From assembly GCF_013618865.1 (NCBI RefSeq), contig NZ_JABSOE010000007.1, positions 1 through 64,000 of the forward strand: a stretch of DNA of 64,000 nt. Reading direction: 5' to 3'. The DNA is from Phocaeicola faecicola (lineage in GTDB: Bacteria > Bacteroidota > Bacteroidia > Bacteroidales > Bacteroidaceae). The position numbers and the translations under genes were made by a program. Under the pieces are notes generated by a model. It was not told the origin of the DNA, did not search any database, and was given only the letters and a program-made list of their open reading frames with translations. Shown here in pieces: positions 7,892-16,748 of this stretch (the stretch's first letter is position 1; every line of letters begins with the position of its first letter).

Positions 7892-8443
7892 TTATTTCTG
7901 TGTAGCTTCCTCCATTCTTACCGGGCATACAGGGTGTAAGTTTGCACCTCTTTTGTGGTGTGGAGCAGGAGTCATGGCCGGACATCCGAGTTTTCCCGGC
8001 TGGCATTTCGGAGCGTGCATTCTTTTGTGAGGCTGAGCACGGAACAGTTTTTCTACCTGTCTGATGTTCAGAATTTTTTTGAACTTATTGTAGTAAGTTT
8101 CCTGAGTTTCCAGGATTTTCTTGCGCATGGCAAATTTGTCCTGCATCTGCTGGTCAAGTTCTGCATCGGTCAGTTCTTTTTTCGGACAGGCCTTAGGAGC
8201 AACTTCCGGATGGCAGCTCTTCAGGGCATTCAGGTATTCGGTATAAAGAGGAGCGAACTTGGCTGCCGTAGCTTCATCGAGCAGCAGGTGTTTTTGCATT
8301 TGCTTGACTTGCATTTCGATACGCTGTTCGGGAGTCAGACGAGGTCTGTTGGCTTTACCTGCCTTGTCTTGCTGTGCCCAAAGATTGCCAAAACTGCCAA
8401 TGGCTACCATCATACATACGATAAATAAACGGTTTGTTTTCAT
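7892..8443 (-). CDS. Spy/CpxP-like periplasmic protein with Cys/His-rich tail
   Basis: This 183-residue protein starts with a signal peptide ending near LWAQQ. The mature part has LTPEQRIEMQVKQM, a motif like the LTxxQ repeats of Spy/CpxP periplasmic proteins, and a helical, charged middle. The last 45 residues are rich in His, Cys, Pro and Met (KRMHAPKCQPGKLGCPAM, then APHHKRG and PVCPVRM), and two more cysteines lie in CHPEVAPKACPKK. Spy-family proteins act as envelope chaperones or metal-stress sensors; the tail hints at metal binding or redox activity, which is inference. It stands alone with its own terminator. Confidence 0.6.
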   Translation of the reverse strand: MKTNRLFIVCMMVAIGSFGNLWAQQDKAGKANRPRLTPEQRIEMQVKQMQKHLLLDEATAAKFAPLYTEYLNALKSCHPEVAPKACPKKELTDAELDQQMQDKFAMRKKILETQETYYNKFKKILNIRQVEKLFRAQPHKRMHAPKCQPGKLGCPAMTPAPHHKRGANLHPVCPVRMEEATQK

Positions 8444-8793
8444 ATTCTTCTCGTTTTAAAAGTTAATTATATTCAGTTTAGCGCGCTTTGTGATTATGAC
8501 GGTTTTTGTGGAAAATGGTTTATTCTGATTCTGCCATTTTACTTTTTTTAATGTTGCCGGTCGGACGTGAAATTCCGATAATGAGTTGTGAATAAGGTGT
8601 ATACATTCTGAATGCTGAATGTTTTTTAAGAATGATTTTTATCGTTTTATGGAGTATGTCAGTGAAATATGGCTTAGGGTGTTTCGGAAAATATTTAGCT
8701 GGATTTTGGGGAAGCGATGACTATTTTTCCTATTTTTACTTTTGGTTTGGCGGGTTGGCTGAACCGTGAACGAAACCGGATTTTTATTAATGG
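8444..8793. other. Divergent intergenic region, Spy-like gene and patatin gene
   Basis: The 350 bases hold no open frame that I trust. A -7 match TACTTTTG lies at 8737-8744 on the plus strand, 49 bases before the patatin gene. A TTTG at 8705 is too far upstream (28 bases) to be a normal -33 element. No clear promoter is seen for the minus-strand Spy-like gene, which may use an alternative sigma factor. Confidence 0.4.
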
Positions 8794-11001
8794 ATGAAAA
8801 CGATGAGACTGAATAAATTGCTTCTATGTTTCTTTTTGTGGGTGAATGTGTGCGGATGTCTGTATGCTCAGGCTTCCCGTCCGAAAGTGGGACTTGCCTT
8901 GAGTGGGGGAGGTGCTAAAGGGGTGGCCCATATTGGGGTACTGAAGGTGATGGAAGAAGTGGGAATCCCCGTAGACTATATCAGTGGTGCCAGTATGGGG
9001 TCGATTATCGGAGGATTGTATGCCATCGGCTATGACGCTGCTACCCTCGACAGTCTGGTCCGCAGTCAGGACTGGATGTTTTTGTTGACCGACCAGATGG
9101 AGCGGGAGTTCCGTTCGCTGGAGAGCAAGCAGGAGAAGGACAGATTCCTGGTTTCTTTCCCTTTTTCCATTCATCAGCAATCCGGAACTTCTTTGTCGGG
9201 TTTTATCAAAGGACAGAATATTCTGAATAAGTTTACCGACTTGACCATCGGGTATCATCAGGTATCGTCTTTCGACAGTCTTCCCATTCCTTTTGCCTGT
9301 GTGGCGGGTGATTTGAGAAAGGGGGATGAGGTCATTATCAAGGAAGGAAGTCTGCCGCTTGCCATGCGCAGCAGTATGGCGATTCCCGGAGTTTTTGCTC
9401 CGGTATACCGGGACAGTATGGTACTGATCGACGGAGGGGTATTCAATAATTTCCCTACCGATGTGGTCAAAAAGATGGGGGCGGATGTCGTAATCGGGAT
9501 CGACCTGAATACCGATGCCTTGGAAAATCCGGAGTATAAATCGTTGATGGAGATTGCCAACAAACTGATTTTCATTGCGGGTGAGAAAAAGTATGCCGAG
9601 AATATGAAACTGGTGGATTTGTATATTAATCCGGAACTGAAAGGGTATGGGTCTGCGGATTTCAATGCCGAGGCAATTGATTCGATGATTGTAATGGGAG
9701 AGCGGGCTGCCCGTGCAAAATGGAACGAGCTGGTGGCGTTGAAGAAAAGATTGAATTTGCCTGACAAAAAGGATGTGGAACGGAAAACGATGGCTGCTCC
9801 CGACAGTTTCTGGGTGGCCGAAGTGCAGATAAAAGGACTGAAATCGTACGATGAGGAGTGGATCATGAAACAGGCAGGGGTGACACCGGAAGGTTACTTG
9901 AATGCCGACGAACTGGAGCGGAGTGTCCGCCTGTTGCAGGGTACGGGACTGTTTAAGTCTGTAGGATATAGTCTGACGGGACCTCGGAATGATGTCCTGG
10001 TATTCAGGGTACAGGAGTTCCCGGAAGGGCGGTTTGATATTGGATTCAATGTGAATTCGGAAGAAATCGCGTCGCTGTTGTTGCATGCCCGCATGAATGT
10101 GAAGTCGTTGAACAGCAGTTCCGTGGATGCTACGGCTAAAATCAGTACCAATCCGTGGCTGAATGTGGACTATAGTTTTCATACCCGCAAGATGAAGAAT
10201 ATCGGAGTGGCCTATCGTCTGGGGTATACGGACATGAAGCTGTATCGGGAGGGAAGGCGTATCGATAATATCTCCTTTCTTGGCAATCACATTGAGTTTT
10301 ACCTGAATGAAAGTTCGTACCGCAATTTTACGTATCGGGTAGGGGTGCAGGGAGACTTTTTCTGCAATGCTTCCGGACTGTATACTCCGGATTACCGGAA
10401 GTATGTTCCGAAATCGGCAGACCGTTATTTCTCTACTTTCCTGATGTTGGGATATGATAGTTTCGACAACCTGACGCATCCGGCTTCCGGAGTCCGGCTG
10501 GCGGTCAAGGATAATGTGTATGGAGATGATGTGTTCAAGGAAAAGAGCAACTGGTTTAATCTGACGACCTTTAATTTTCAGGCGGCTCTTTCATTGAGCA
10601 ACCGCTTTTGTGTGCTCCCCGAGGTGTATGGCAGTCTGTTGTGGGGAGATGGTATTCCGGGCTACTTCCAGAATTATATCGGAGGGGAGGATTCGGGACG
10701 TTATTTCGCCCAGCAGCAGTCGTTTTATGGCATACGTTATGCGGAGGTGGCGGATAATCTGTTGCTGGGATCCCGCCTGACCCTGCGCTACCGGATCGGG
10801 GGAAAGCATTATGTATCCGGCATTGTGAACTATGCATATAATACGCATGATTTCAATAGCTTTTCCGACGGGAAGAGTTATTGGGGAGGTGCCTTGAAGT
10901 ATTCGTATGATACCTTAATCGGGCCGGTGAGCCTGACATTCGATTATTCCAACAGCGTGGATAAACTGGGAATCTATGCGAATGTCGGTTATTATTTTTA
11001 A
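8794..11001 (+). CDS. Patatin-like phospholipase fused to outer-membrane beta-barrel
   Basis: The 735-residue protein has a signal peptide ending near LYAQA, then a patatin domain with the oxyanion loop SGGGAKG (37-43), nucleophile elbow GASMG (S67) and catalytic aspartate in DGGVFNN (D213). From about residue 330 a POTRA-like segment follows (VAEVQIKGLKSYDEEWIMK). The last 300 residues form a BamA/Omp85-type barrel ending with aromatic phenylalanine (VGYYF). The architecture resembles the type Vd autotransporter PlpD, in which the lipase is exposed or released by its own barrel. Substrate is probably a phospholipid acyl chain. A second ATG at 8803 is an alternative start. It converges with rluA. 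Confidence 0.88.
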   Translation: MKTMRLNKLLLCFFLWVNVCGCLYAQASRPKVGLALSGGGAKGVAHIGVLKVMEEVGIPVDYISGASMGSIIGGLYAIGYDAATLDSLVRSQDWMFLLTDQMEREFRSLESKQEKDRFLVSFPFSIHQQSGTSLSGFIKGQNILNKFTDLTIGYHQVSSFDSLPIPFACVAGDLRKGDEVIIKEGSLPLAMRSSMAIPGVFAPVYRDSMVLIDGGVFNNFPTDVVKKMGADVVIGIDLNTDALENPEYKSLMEIANKLIFIAGEKKYAENMKLVDLYINPELKGYGSADFNAEAIDSMIVMGERAARAKWNELVALKKRLNLPDKKDVERKTMAAPDSFWVAEVQIKGLKSYDEEWIMKQAGVTPEGYLNADELERSVRLLQGTGLFKSVGYSLTGPRNDVLVFRVQEFPEGRFDIGFNVNSEEIASLLLHARMNVKSLNSSSVDATAKISTNPWLNVDYSFHTRKMKNIGVAYRLGYTDMKLYREGRRIDNISFLGNHIEFYLNESSYRNFTYRVGVQGDFFCNASGLYTPDYRKYVPKSADRYFSTFLMLGYDSFDNLTHPASGVRLAVKDNVYGDDVFKEKSNWFNLTTFNFQAALSLSNRFCVLPEVYGSLLWGDGIPGYFQNYIGGEDSGRYFAQQQSFYGIRYAEVADNLLLGSRLTLRYRIGGKHYVSGIVNYAYNTHDFNSFSDGKSYWGGALKYSYDTLIGPVSLTFDYSNSVDKLGIYANVGYYF

Positions 11002-11052
11002 CCGGAACTCCTGGAACTGCAGTCGCTGGAGAACCGGTGGCATGTAGGGAGT

Positions 11053-12711
11053 TTAGAGGAAAGGGGCGGGAACACGGATTTCCACTTTCTTTCCGGTGAC
11101 AGGGTGAACAAAGGACAGGTAGCTGGCGTGCAGGTAGAGGCGCTTGTCCTTGGTTCCGTAGAGTTCATCGCCTGCAATCGGGGCATACAGTCCTTCGGCA
11201 TGGGCTGCGTGTACTCTCAACTGGTGGGTGCGGCCGGTGTGTGGCCAGAAGGTTACCCATACTTTCTCGCCTTGTCGCTTGATTACCCGGAAATGGGTCA
11301 GTGCCGGTTTGCCCAGTGTCGGGTGAACCATCTGGCAAGGACGGTTGTTCCAGTCGGGCATCAGTGGCAGACTGATGTCTCCTTCATCGTTTCCGTGATA
11401 GCCCTGGAGTATGGCGGTATATTGTTTTTCCATCTGACGGGTGGCAAACAAGGCCTGCAGTTGCTGGTGGACTTCCTTGGTCTTGGCGGCAAGCAGTATG
11501 CCGGAGGTTGCCATATCCAGCCGGTGGACAACCAGCGGACCGGTGGCCTGAGGGTAAAGTCGCTGCAGGCGCTGACAGACTGAGTCCAGGTCGTTCTTTC
11601 CGGGTACGGACAACATTCCTGCCGGTTTGTTGACCGCTACTATCCATTCGTCTTCGTATACGATTTCGAGTTCCTTGTCTTTGTGGCAGTCGACTTCCAG
11701 CGGATTTTTTTCTACGTTCAGTCTGATGAGCATGTGTGCCAGGATAGGTGCACATTTTCCCTTACAGGAGGGGTAAAAGTGTCCGTGATGACGGATTTCT
11801 TCCTTGGGGGACATTCCCCACCAGAATTCACCCATAGCCAGCGGATACAGCTGGTGCTGGTAGGCGTATTGGAGCAGTTTGGGCAAGGCGCATTCTCCGG
11901 CTCCGGCGGGAGGGGTTCCCTGCGGGGTATCCTGAAAAATCTGACAGAGGTCCTTGTGTTCGCCTTTGGCATTCAGCATCTGGAATTGCTGGAACAGACG
12001 GAGCTGCAGGGCTGCCGACCGGTGTTTCCGTTCCTCTTTCAGTTGGCGGATCAGGGCTTCATGGCGGTGGACAAGGACTGCCTGGGTGTCAATCTCGTTT
12101 TTTATGCGCTTTTCCAGCCGTTTGTATTCGGCTTTCTGAAACTGGCTTTCTTTGATGAGTTGTGCCTCGGTTTCCGGAGAGACTCCGGCTGCCCGTAGTT
12201 TTTCACGTGCCTGTTTGGCCTGTCTCATCGCTTCTTTCGCTGCGGTCAGTTGCCGGTTGCCGGTTTCCTGTAAGTCCAGCAACTCTTTTTTCTGCGACTG
12301 ATATTCCGAAGCCTGTTCAAGTTCACGGATACGGGTGTTTATCTGGGAAATCTGTGCTTCTTCCAGACGGAAAAAACCATCGGGCTGCAGCAGGTCGTAT
12401 ACGGGAGGTACAAAGAACGGGTGTGAATTACTGCCTGCCAGATTCCCGGAGAAGGCAGCCAGGTATCCTGTCCGGTTATCCGGGGTACGGACCACCAGTA
12501 CTCCGAACATTTTTCCCTGATGCAACTCTTCTTCCCATTCCTTTCGCTCCGAAAGATAAGCCTGTACTTCCCGGGCTGCAAGTTGAGTCAGCGGATGAGG
12601 GGTATAATGAAATGGATAAGTAAACACCGATGGAAGTGTGATTCCATCGGTGGAGTGTGTGAAGAAATGTAACTTTTCTGTATCGTTGCCTGTAAGTTCT
12701 TTCTGACTCAT
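11053..12711 (-). CDS. RluA-family pseudouridine synthase with long N-terminal region
   Basis: This 552-residue enzyme isomerises uridine in RNA. The C-terminal third has the RluA signature HRLDMATSG with catalytic aspartate D399, and the family motifs NKPAGMLSVPG and LHASYLSF. Typical RluA-like proteins have about 220-330 residues. Here about 340 residues precede the catalytic domain, including a coiled-coil (RIRELEQASEYQSQKKELLD onwards) and a Cys-containing segment (YPSCKGKCAPI). Long forms of this kind are known in Bacteroidota, but the RNA target is not deducible. The gene follows ispE after 24 bases and is probably cotranscribed with it. Confidence 0.85.
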   Translation of the reverse strand: MSQKELTGNDTEKLHFFTHSTDGITLPSVFTYPFHYTPHPLTQLAAREVQAYLSERKEWEEELHQGKMFGVLVVRTPDNRTGYLAAFSGNLAGSNSHPFFVPPVYDLLQPDGFFRLEEAQISQINTRIRELEQASEYQSQKKELLDLQETGNRQLTAAKEAMRQAKQAREKLRAAGVSPETEAQLIKESQFQKAEYKRLEKRIKNEIDTQAVLVHRHEALIRQLKEERKHRSAALQLRLFQQFQMLNAKGEHKDLCQIFQDTPQGTPPAGAGECALPKLLQYAYQHQLYPLAMGEFWWGMSPKEEIRHHGHFYPSCKGKCAPILAHMLIRLNVEKNPLEVDCHKDKELEIVYEDEWIVAVNKPAGMLSVPGKNDLDSVCQRLQRLYPQATGPLVVHRLDMATSGILLAAKTKEVHQQLQALFATRQMEKQYTAILQGYHGNDEGDISLPLMPDWNNRPCQMVHPTLGKPALTHFRVIKRQGEKVWVTFWPHTGRTHQLRVHAAHAEGLYAPIAGDELYGTKDKRLYLHASYLSFVHPVTGKKVEIRVPAPFL

Positions 12712-12735
12712 TTTGTGATTTGTTCCGATATTCCG

Positions 12736-13560
12736 TTATTCCAGTTCTCTTTGCCGGCAGAAACATCCGCCAAATTTTTCATCAATGTTTTCAATCGGTT
12801 CCTTGAAAATTCCATAGACGGACGATCCGGAGCCGCTCATGGAAGCATAAATGGCTCCAAGGTCGTATAGCTTGTCCTTGATGGCTGCGATTTCCGGATA
12901 TTTAGGGAAAATGCTTGCTTCAAAATCATTGACCACCCAATCTTTCCAGCTTTCGATAGGGGACTGGATAATCTCCTTCAGTGAACGTGCCGGAGCATGG
13001 GGATGAATGTGGGCAAAGGCTTCGCGGGTAGAGATGAATACGTCTGGCTTGACCAGAATGATGTGGTATCCCTTTAAGGAGAGTTCCAGCGGTTCAAACA
13101 GGTTGCCGGTGCCTTTGGCGAATACGGGCTGGTTTTTGATGAAGAAGGGACAGTCGGCTCCCAGCTGGGCTGCATAATCTTCCAACTGTGCTTCACTGAG
13201 GTTTAGTTTGAACTTTTCATTCAGTAATTTGAGCATGAAAGCTCCGTCGGAAGAGCCTCCTCCCAGTCCCGCACCGGTCGGGATATGCTTGAACAGATGA
13301 ATGTCTACAGGAGCCAGGTCATGGTGCTGCTTCAGTAGCTGATAAGCTTTGATTACCAGGTTGCTGTCTTTGTCTCCTTCAATCTGTATGCCGCTGATGC
13401 GCAGTTTGTAAGGAAGATCTGAGTTTTCGAGTCGGCTGACTTCCAGCGCGTCCTGGAATTTAATGGGATAGAATATCGTCTCCAGATTGTGATAGCCATC
13501 CGGGCGTTTTTCTGTGATATTTAACCCTATATTTATTTTTGCATTAGGAAATGTGATCAT
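12736..13560 (-). CDS. ispE: 4-diphosphocytidyl-2-C-methyl-D-erythritol kinase
   Basis: The enzyme (274 residues) phosphorylates CDP-methylerythritol, the fourth step of the MEP route to isoprenoids. It is a GHMP kinase: the N-terminus [21 protein letters not shown] carries the first substrate motif, and [14 protein letters not shown] is the ATP-binding glycine loop. The glycine motif [13 protein letters not shown] near the C-terminus is the third GHMP motif. The length is close to that of other IspE proteins. It is the first gene of an ispE-rluA pair. Confidence 0.95.
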   Translation of the reverse strand: MITFPNAKINIGLNITEKRPDGYHNLETIFYPIKFQDALEVSRLENSDLPYKLRISGIQIEGDKDSNLVIKAYQLLKQHHDLAPVDIHLFKHIPTGAGLGGGSSDGAFMLKLLNEKFKLNLSEAQLEDYAAQLGADCPFFIKNQPVFAKGTGNLFEPLELSLKGYHIILVKPDVFISTREAFAHIHPHAPARSLKEIIQSPIESWKDWVVNDFEASIFPKYPEIAAIKDKLYDLGAIYASMSGSGSSVYGIFKEPIENIDEKFGGCFCRQRELE

Positions 13561-13582
13561 GGTATTGTGTGTTTGATTTGTT

Positions 13583-13590
13583 CAAAGGTA
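13583..13590 (-). promoter_or_regulatory. -7 box upstream of ispE
   Basis: TACCTTTG on the minus strand, a full TAnnTTTG match, 23 bases before the ispE start. No -33 TTTG at the usual distance. Confidence 0.5.
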
Positions 13591-13677
13591 GTAAAAAAAG
13601 TAAAAAGACCGGAATTTCTTTCAATTTTCAGAGTAGAAATATTTGTTGACCGCAGAAAAGGTAAATAGAAGGTGTAT

Positions 13678-14307
13678 CTAGTCTGAAGCCGATTCATTTA
13701 AAATGATGCGCTTTCCCGAGATGCTGATGCGTCCTTCTCCTGCCAGTTCGGACAGGGCTCTGGCCAGTGAGGGACGAGCTACTCCGAGAATGAAGGCCAC
13801 TTTCTGCTGGTTGTCGATTTTTCCGTGGATGCTGAGGTAGTTCATCAGGCGGGATTTCAGACTCTGAAGGGCGAACTCGTTCAGTTTCCGGCTTAAGAAC
13901 AGACTTCTATCGGATATCATCCGGATGAAATTTTTCATTACGGCGGATTGTTCGTGCATGAAATCACTGAACCGTCTGCTGTCCATGATCAGGACTTCGC
14001 ATTCGGCCGTGGCCTGTGCACTGACGGGGAAGCGGTTGTCGGAAGCATAAATAAAGGCGGGAGCCAGTATTTCGGGGGCTTCCAGCCAGTCGATGGTCAG
14101 CTGTTTTCCTTCTTCGTTTTCCATCTGTGCCATTACGGTGCCTTCGAGCAGAAGGTAAAGCGAACGGCATACATCTCCCTGGCGGGCAATGAAATCTCCT
14201 GGCGAATAATGCTGGATACGGTTGGGGGCCTCCTCCAGCAGTTGTTGAAGTTTATCGGGGGAGCATCCGCCGAATAAGGGGAGCTGCATCAGTTTTTCTA
14301 TTTTCAT
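13678..14307 (-). CDS. Crp/Fnr-family regulator, HcpR-like
   Basis: The 209-residue regulator has an N-terminal cyclic-nucleotide-type beta-barrel (YSPGDFIARQGDVCRSLYLLLEG), a dimerisation helix (ISDRSLFLSRKLNEF) and a C-terminal winged helix (KVAFILGVARPSLARALSELAGEG). It is transcribed away from hcp. From established knowledge, HcpR regulators of Bacteroidota such as the one in Porphyromonas gingivalis control hcp in response to NO or nitrite stress; the assignment here rests on context and on the palindrome between the genes. I chose the ATG at 14307. An upstream ATG at 14373 would place the operator inside the coding region and adds an atypical cysteine-containing extension. Confidence 0.8.
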   Translation of the reverse strand: MKIEKLMQLPLFGGCSPDKLQQLLEEAPNRIQHYSPGDFIARQGDVCRSLYLLLEGTVMAQMENEEGKQLTIDWLEAPEILAPAFIYASDNRFPVSAQATAECEVLIMDSRRFSDFMHEQSAVMKNFIRMISDRSLFLSRKLNEFALQSLKSRLMNYLSIHGKIDNQQKVAFILGVARPSLARALSELAGEGRISISGKRIILNESASD

Positions 14308-14332
14308 GACGGGGTTGATTTTTTTTATGGAG

Positions 14333-14350
14333 TTGTAACATAGGTGACAA
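14333..14350. promoter_or_regulatory. Crp/Fnr-type operator between hcpR-like gene and hcp
   Basis: TTGTAACATAGGTGACAA is an 18-base palindrome with 14 of 18 positions symmetric and perfect TTGT/ACAA ends. It resembles the TTGTGA-TCACAA type site of HcpR/Fnr regulators. Its centre is about 40 bases before the predicted hcp transcription start, the class II activation position. No -33 TTTG is present there, which also suggests activator dependence. Confidence 0.7.
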
Positions 14351-14370
14351 TCTATCTCCTGATGATTGTT

Positions 14371-14378
14371 CATCTTTG
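14371..14378 (+). promoter_or_regulatory. -7 box of the hcp promoter
   Basis: CATCTTTG, one mismatch from TAnnTTTG, followed by CA. It is 65 bases before the hcp start. The usual -33 TTTG is replaced by the right half of the palindrome ending at 14350. Confidence 0.6.
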
Positions 14379-14443
14379 CACAAACTTAATGAAAAAACTG
14401 CGAATAATAAAATAGGAATTTACAATTAGAAACAGGAATAACA

Positions 14444-16096
14444 ATGGAAGGAAGTATGTTTTGTTTTCAGTGCCAGGAAGCTGCGAAGGGTAGCGGATGT
14501 GTCCTGAAAGGTGTGTGTGGAAAAGAAAGTACGACAGCCCGGTACATGGACCTGCTGTTGTTTGTGGTTCGTGGGGTAGCTGTGGCAGCAGATGTGTTGC
14601 GCAATAACCGGCTGGTGGTGGAAGAGGAGGTGAATCTGTTTGTGACAGATGCACTGTTTGCTACGATTACGAATGCGAATTTCGATGATGAGAGCATCCT
14701 GAAGCGGGTGCGGAAAGGACTGGTCTTGCGCGACAGGTTGAAGGCGCAGGCACGGGAGAAGGGGCTGGCCTTGCCGGAAAAGGACGAACTGGACTGGAAC
14801 GGGACAGCGGAGGAGTTTGATTCCAAATCGGCTACGGTGGGTGTTCTCCGAGAGAAAAACGAAGACATCCGCTCGTTGAAAGAGTTGCTGGTGTATGGTC
14901 TGAAGGGAATGGCAGCATATCACGAACATGCCATTCGGTTGGGACACTCGGATGAAGCACTTCATGCATTCATGCAGCAGGCGCTGGCGGAAACGGCTTT
15001 GGACCGTCTTACGGCTGAAGAATGGGTGGCGCTGGTGCTGAAGACCGGAGAATATGGTGTGCGGGTAATGGCACTGCTGGACAAGGCCAATACGGAGAGG
15101 TATGGTCATCCGGAAGTGACAAAGGTGAACCTGGGGGTCCGAAGCAATCCGGGTATTCTGATCAGCGGCCATGATTTGCGTGATCTGGAAGAGTTGCTGC
15201 GCCAGACCGAGGGAACAGGAGTGGATGTGTATACCCACAGTGAGATGTTGCCGGGACATTATTATCCGGCCTTCAAGCGTTATGAGCATTTTGTGGGTAA
15301 TTACGGAAATGCCTGGTGGAAGCAGCGTGAGGAGTTTGCTTCTTTCAATGGTCCGATTGTCTTTACGACCAACTGTATCGTGCCGCCTTCGGAGAATGCG
15401 GTGTATAAAGACCGGATTTTTACTACGAATGCAACCGGCTATCCGGGATGCCGTCATATTCAGGCTGATCACGAAGGACATAAGGACTTCTCGGAAGTGA
15501 TTGCGCTGGCCAAGACGTGTGCGGCTCCTGTGGAACTCGAAAGGGGAGAGCTTGTGGGTGGATTTGCGCATCATCAGGCTTTGCAGCTTGCCGGTGAGAT
15601 TGTGGAGGCAGTGAAGAGCGGGGCTATCCGTAAGTTTGTGGTCATGGCCGGCTGTGACGGACGGATGAAAAGCCGTAATTATTACGCGGAGTTTGCTCAG
15701 GCCTTGCCGCAGGATACGGTGATTCTGACTGCGGGCTGTGCAAAATATAAATACAACAAACTGCCTTTGGGAAGCATCAATGGCATTCCCCGTGTACTCG
15801 ATGCCGGACAGTGCAATGACAGTTATTCGCTGGTCGTAATCGCCCTGAAACTGAAGGAGGTGTTCGGGCTGGAGGATGTGAATGAGCTGCCGATTGTCTA
15901 TAACATTGCCTGGTATGAGCAGAAAGCGGTAATCGTACTGCTGGCACTGCTGAGTCTGGGAGTAAAGGATATTCACCTGGGACCTACCTTGCCGGCCTTT
16001 TTGTCGCCGAATGTAGCGAAGGTGCTGGTGGATCACTTCGGAATATCTGGAATTACTTCTGTGGATGAGGACTTGAAAAAGATGGGACTGGTATGA
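14444..16096 (+). CDS. hcp: Hybrid cluster protein (hydroxylamine / NO reductase)
   Basis: The 550-residue cytoplasmic iron-sulfur protein reduces NO and hydroxylamine in anaerobes. The N-terminal cysteines are spaced C-X2-C-X8-C-X5-C ([19 protein letters not shown]), the class I pattern that binds a [4Fe-4S] cluster in strict anaerobes. Hybrid-cluster ligand regions are visible later: [32 protein letters not shown] and NDSYS. ATG at 14456 (MFCFQC) is an alternative start and is the more usual N-terminus. The gene is monocistronic, opposite a Crp/Fnr regulator, with a palindromic operator between them. Confidence 0.95.
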   Translation: MEGSMFCFQCQEAAKGSGCVLKGVCGKESTTARYMDLLLFVVRGVAVAADVLRNNRLVVEEEVNLFVTDALFATITNANFDDESILKRVRKGLVLRDRLKAQAREKGLALPEKDELDWNGTAEEFDSKSATVGVLREKNEDIRSLKELLVYGLKGMAAYHEHAIRLGHSDEALHAFMQQALAETALDRLTAEEWVALVLKTGEYGVRVMALLDKANTERYGHPEVTKVNLGVRSNPGILISGHDLRDLEELLRQTEGTGVDVYTHSEMLPGHYYPAFKRYEHFVGNYGNAWWKQREEFASFNGPIVFTTNCIVPPSENAVYKDRIFTTNATGYPGCRHIQADHEGHKDFSEVIALAKTCAAPVELERGELVGGFAHHQALQLAGEIVEAVKSGAIRKFVVMAGCDGRMKSRNYYAEFAQALPQDTVILTAGCAKYKYNKLPLGSINGIPRVLDAGQCNDSYSLVVIALKLKEVFGLEDVNELPIVYNIAWYEQKAVIVLLALLSLGVKDIHLGPTLPAFLSPNVAKVLVDHFGISGITSVDEDLKKMGLV

Positions 16097-16165
16097 TTTG
16101 TCAGTGAAACTGTCCGGTTGGGTAATTTACTTTTCAAAACTGGAGGGAATAACTCAGGATTTTTT

Positions 16166-16173
16166 TATCTTTG
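16166..16173 (+). promoter_or_regulatory. -7 box upstream of the MaoC-like gene
   Basis: TATCTTTG, exact consensus, 33 bases before the ATG at 16206. It lies inside the longer open frame that begins at 16098, which argues for the downstream start. Confidence 0.65.
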
Positions 16174-16205
16174 TCCATTCATTGGTATTTTCAAAAAAAG
16201 AATAT

Positions 16206-16670
16206 ATGGATAAAGTAGTGATTAACTCGTACGAAGAGTTTGAAAAATTATTGGGACAGCAGATTGGAGTATCTGAATGGCTGGAAGTTTCACAGGAACG
16301 CATCAATCAGTTTGCAGATGCTACATTGGATCATCAGTGGATTCATGTGGATGTGGAACGTGCAAAGGTAGAGAGTCCGTTCAAGAGCACGATTGTTCAC
16401 GGTTACCTGACACTTTCGTTGCTTCCTTATTTCTGGAATCAGATTATCGAAGTGAATAACCTGAAGATGATGGTAAATTACGGAATGGACAAGATGAAGT
16501 TCGGTCAGGCTGTGTTGTCGGGACAGCGTATCCGCATGACGGCTGATCTGCACTCATTGGTAAACCTCCGCGGTACTGCAAAGGCTGAAATCAAGTTTGC
16601 CATTGAAATAGAAGGACAGAAGAAGAAAGCACTTGAAGGTATTGCTACGTTCTTGTATTATTTCAATTAA
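16206..16670 (+). CDS. MaoC-like (R)-specific enoyl-CoA hydratase family protein
   Basis: The 154-residue protein has the hot-dog fold signature of MaoC dehydratases: the catalytic DATLDHQWIHVD segment (Asp and His of the hydratase motif) and the overhanging VHGYLTLSLLP. Such enzymes hydrate trans-2-enoyl-CoA or related thioesters; the natural substrate here is unknown. I chose ATG at 16206 because a consensus promoter lies at 16166-16173 and residues upstream of it look non-coding. A strong terminator follows 27 bases after the stop. Confidence 0.85.
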   Translation: MDKVVINSYEEFEKLLGQQIGVSEWLEVSQERINQFADATLDHQWIHVDVERAKVESPFKSTIVHGYLTLSLLPYFWNQIIEVNNLKMMVNYGMDKMKFGQAVLSGQRIRMTADLHSLVNLRGTAKAEIKFAIEIEGQKKKALEGIATFLYYFN

Positions 16671-16697
16671 TGGAGTAATTATTTAAAAAGTATATGG

Positions 16698-16746
16698 AGG
16701 CACAGAACCCATTTTGAGGAAAGATGGAGTCTGTGCCTTGTTTTTT
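16698..16746 (+). terminator. Intrinsic terminator just before the TIGR02757 start codon
   Basis: Stem AGGCACAGA/TCTGTGCCT (16698-16706 with 16730-16738) with further pairing inside the 23-base loop, then TG and six T. The T run ends three bases before the ATG at 16749. It ends maoC transcription and could act as an attenuator for the next gene. Confidence 0.75.
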
Positions 16747-16748
16747 GT

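Noticed and set aside
8824-10479. Open frame of 551 codons on the minus strand
   Set aside because: Antisense to the patatin-barrel gene; composition (H, I, R, Q) is that of a complementary-strand frame.
14426-16036. Open frame of 536 codons on the minus strand
   Set aside because: Fully antisense to hcp, which has unmistakable motifs.
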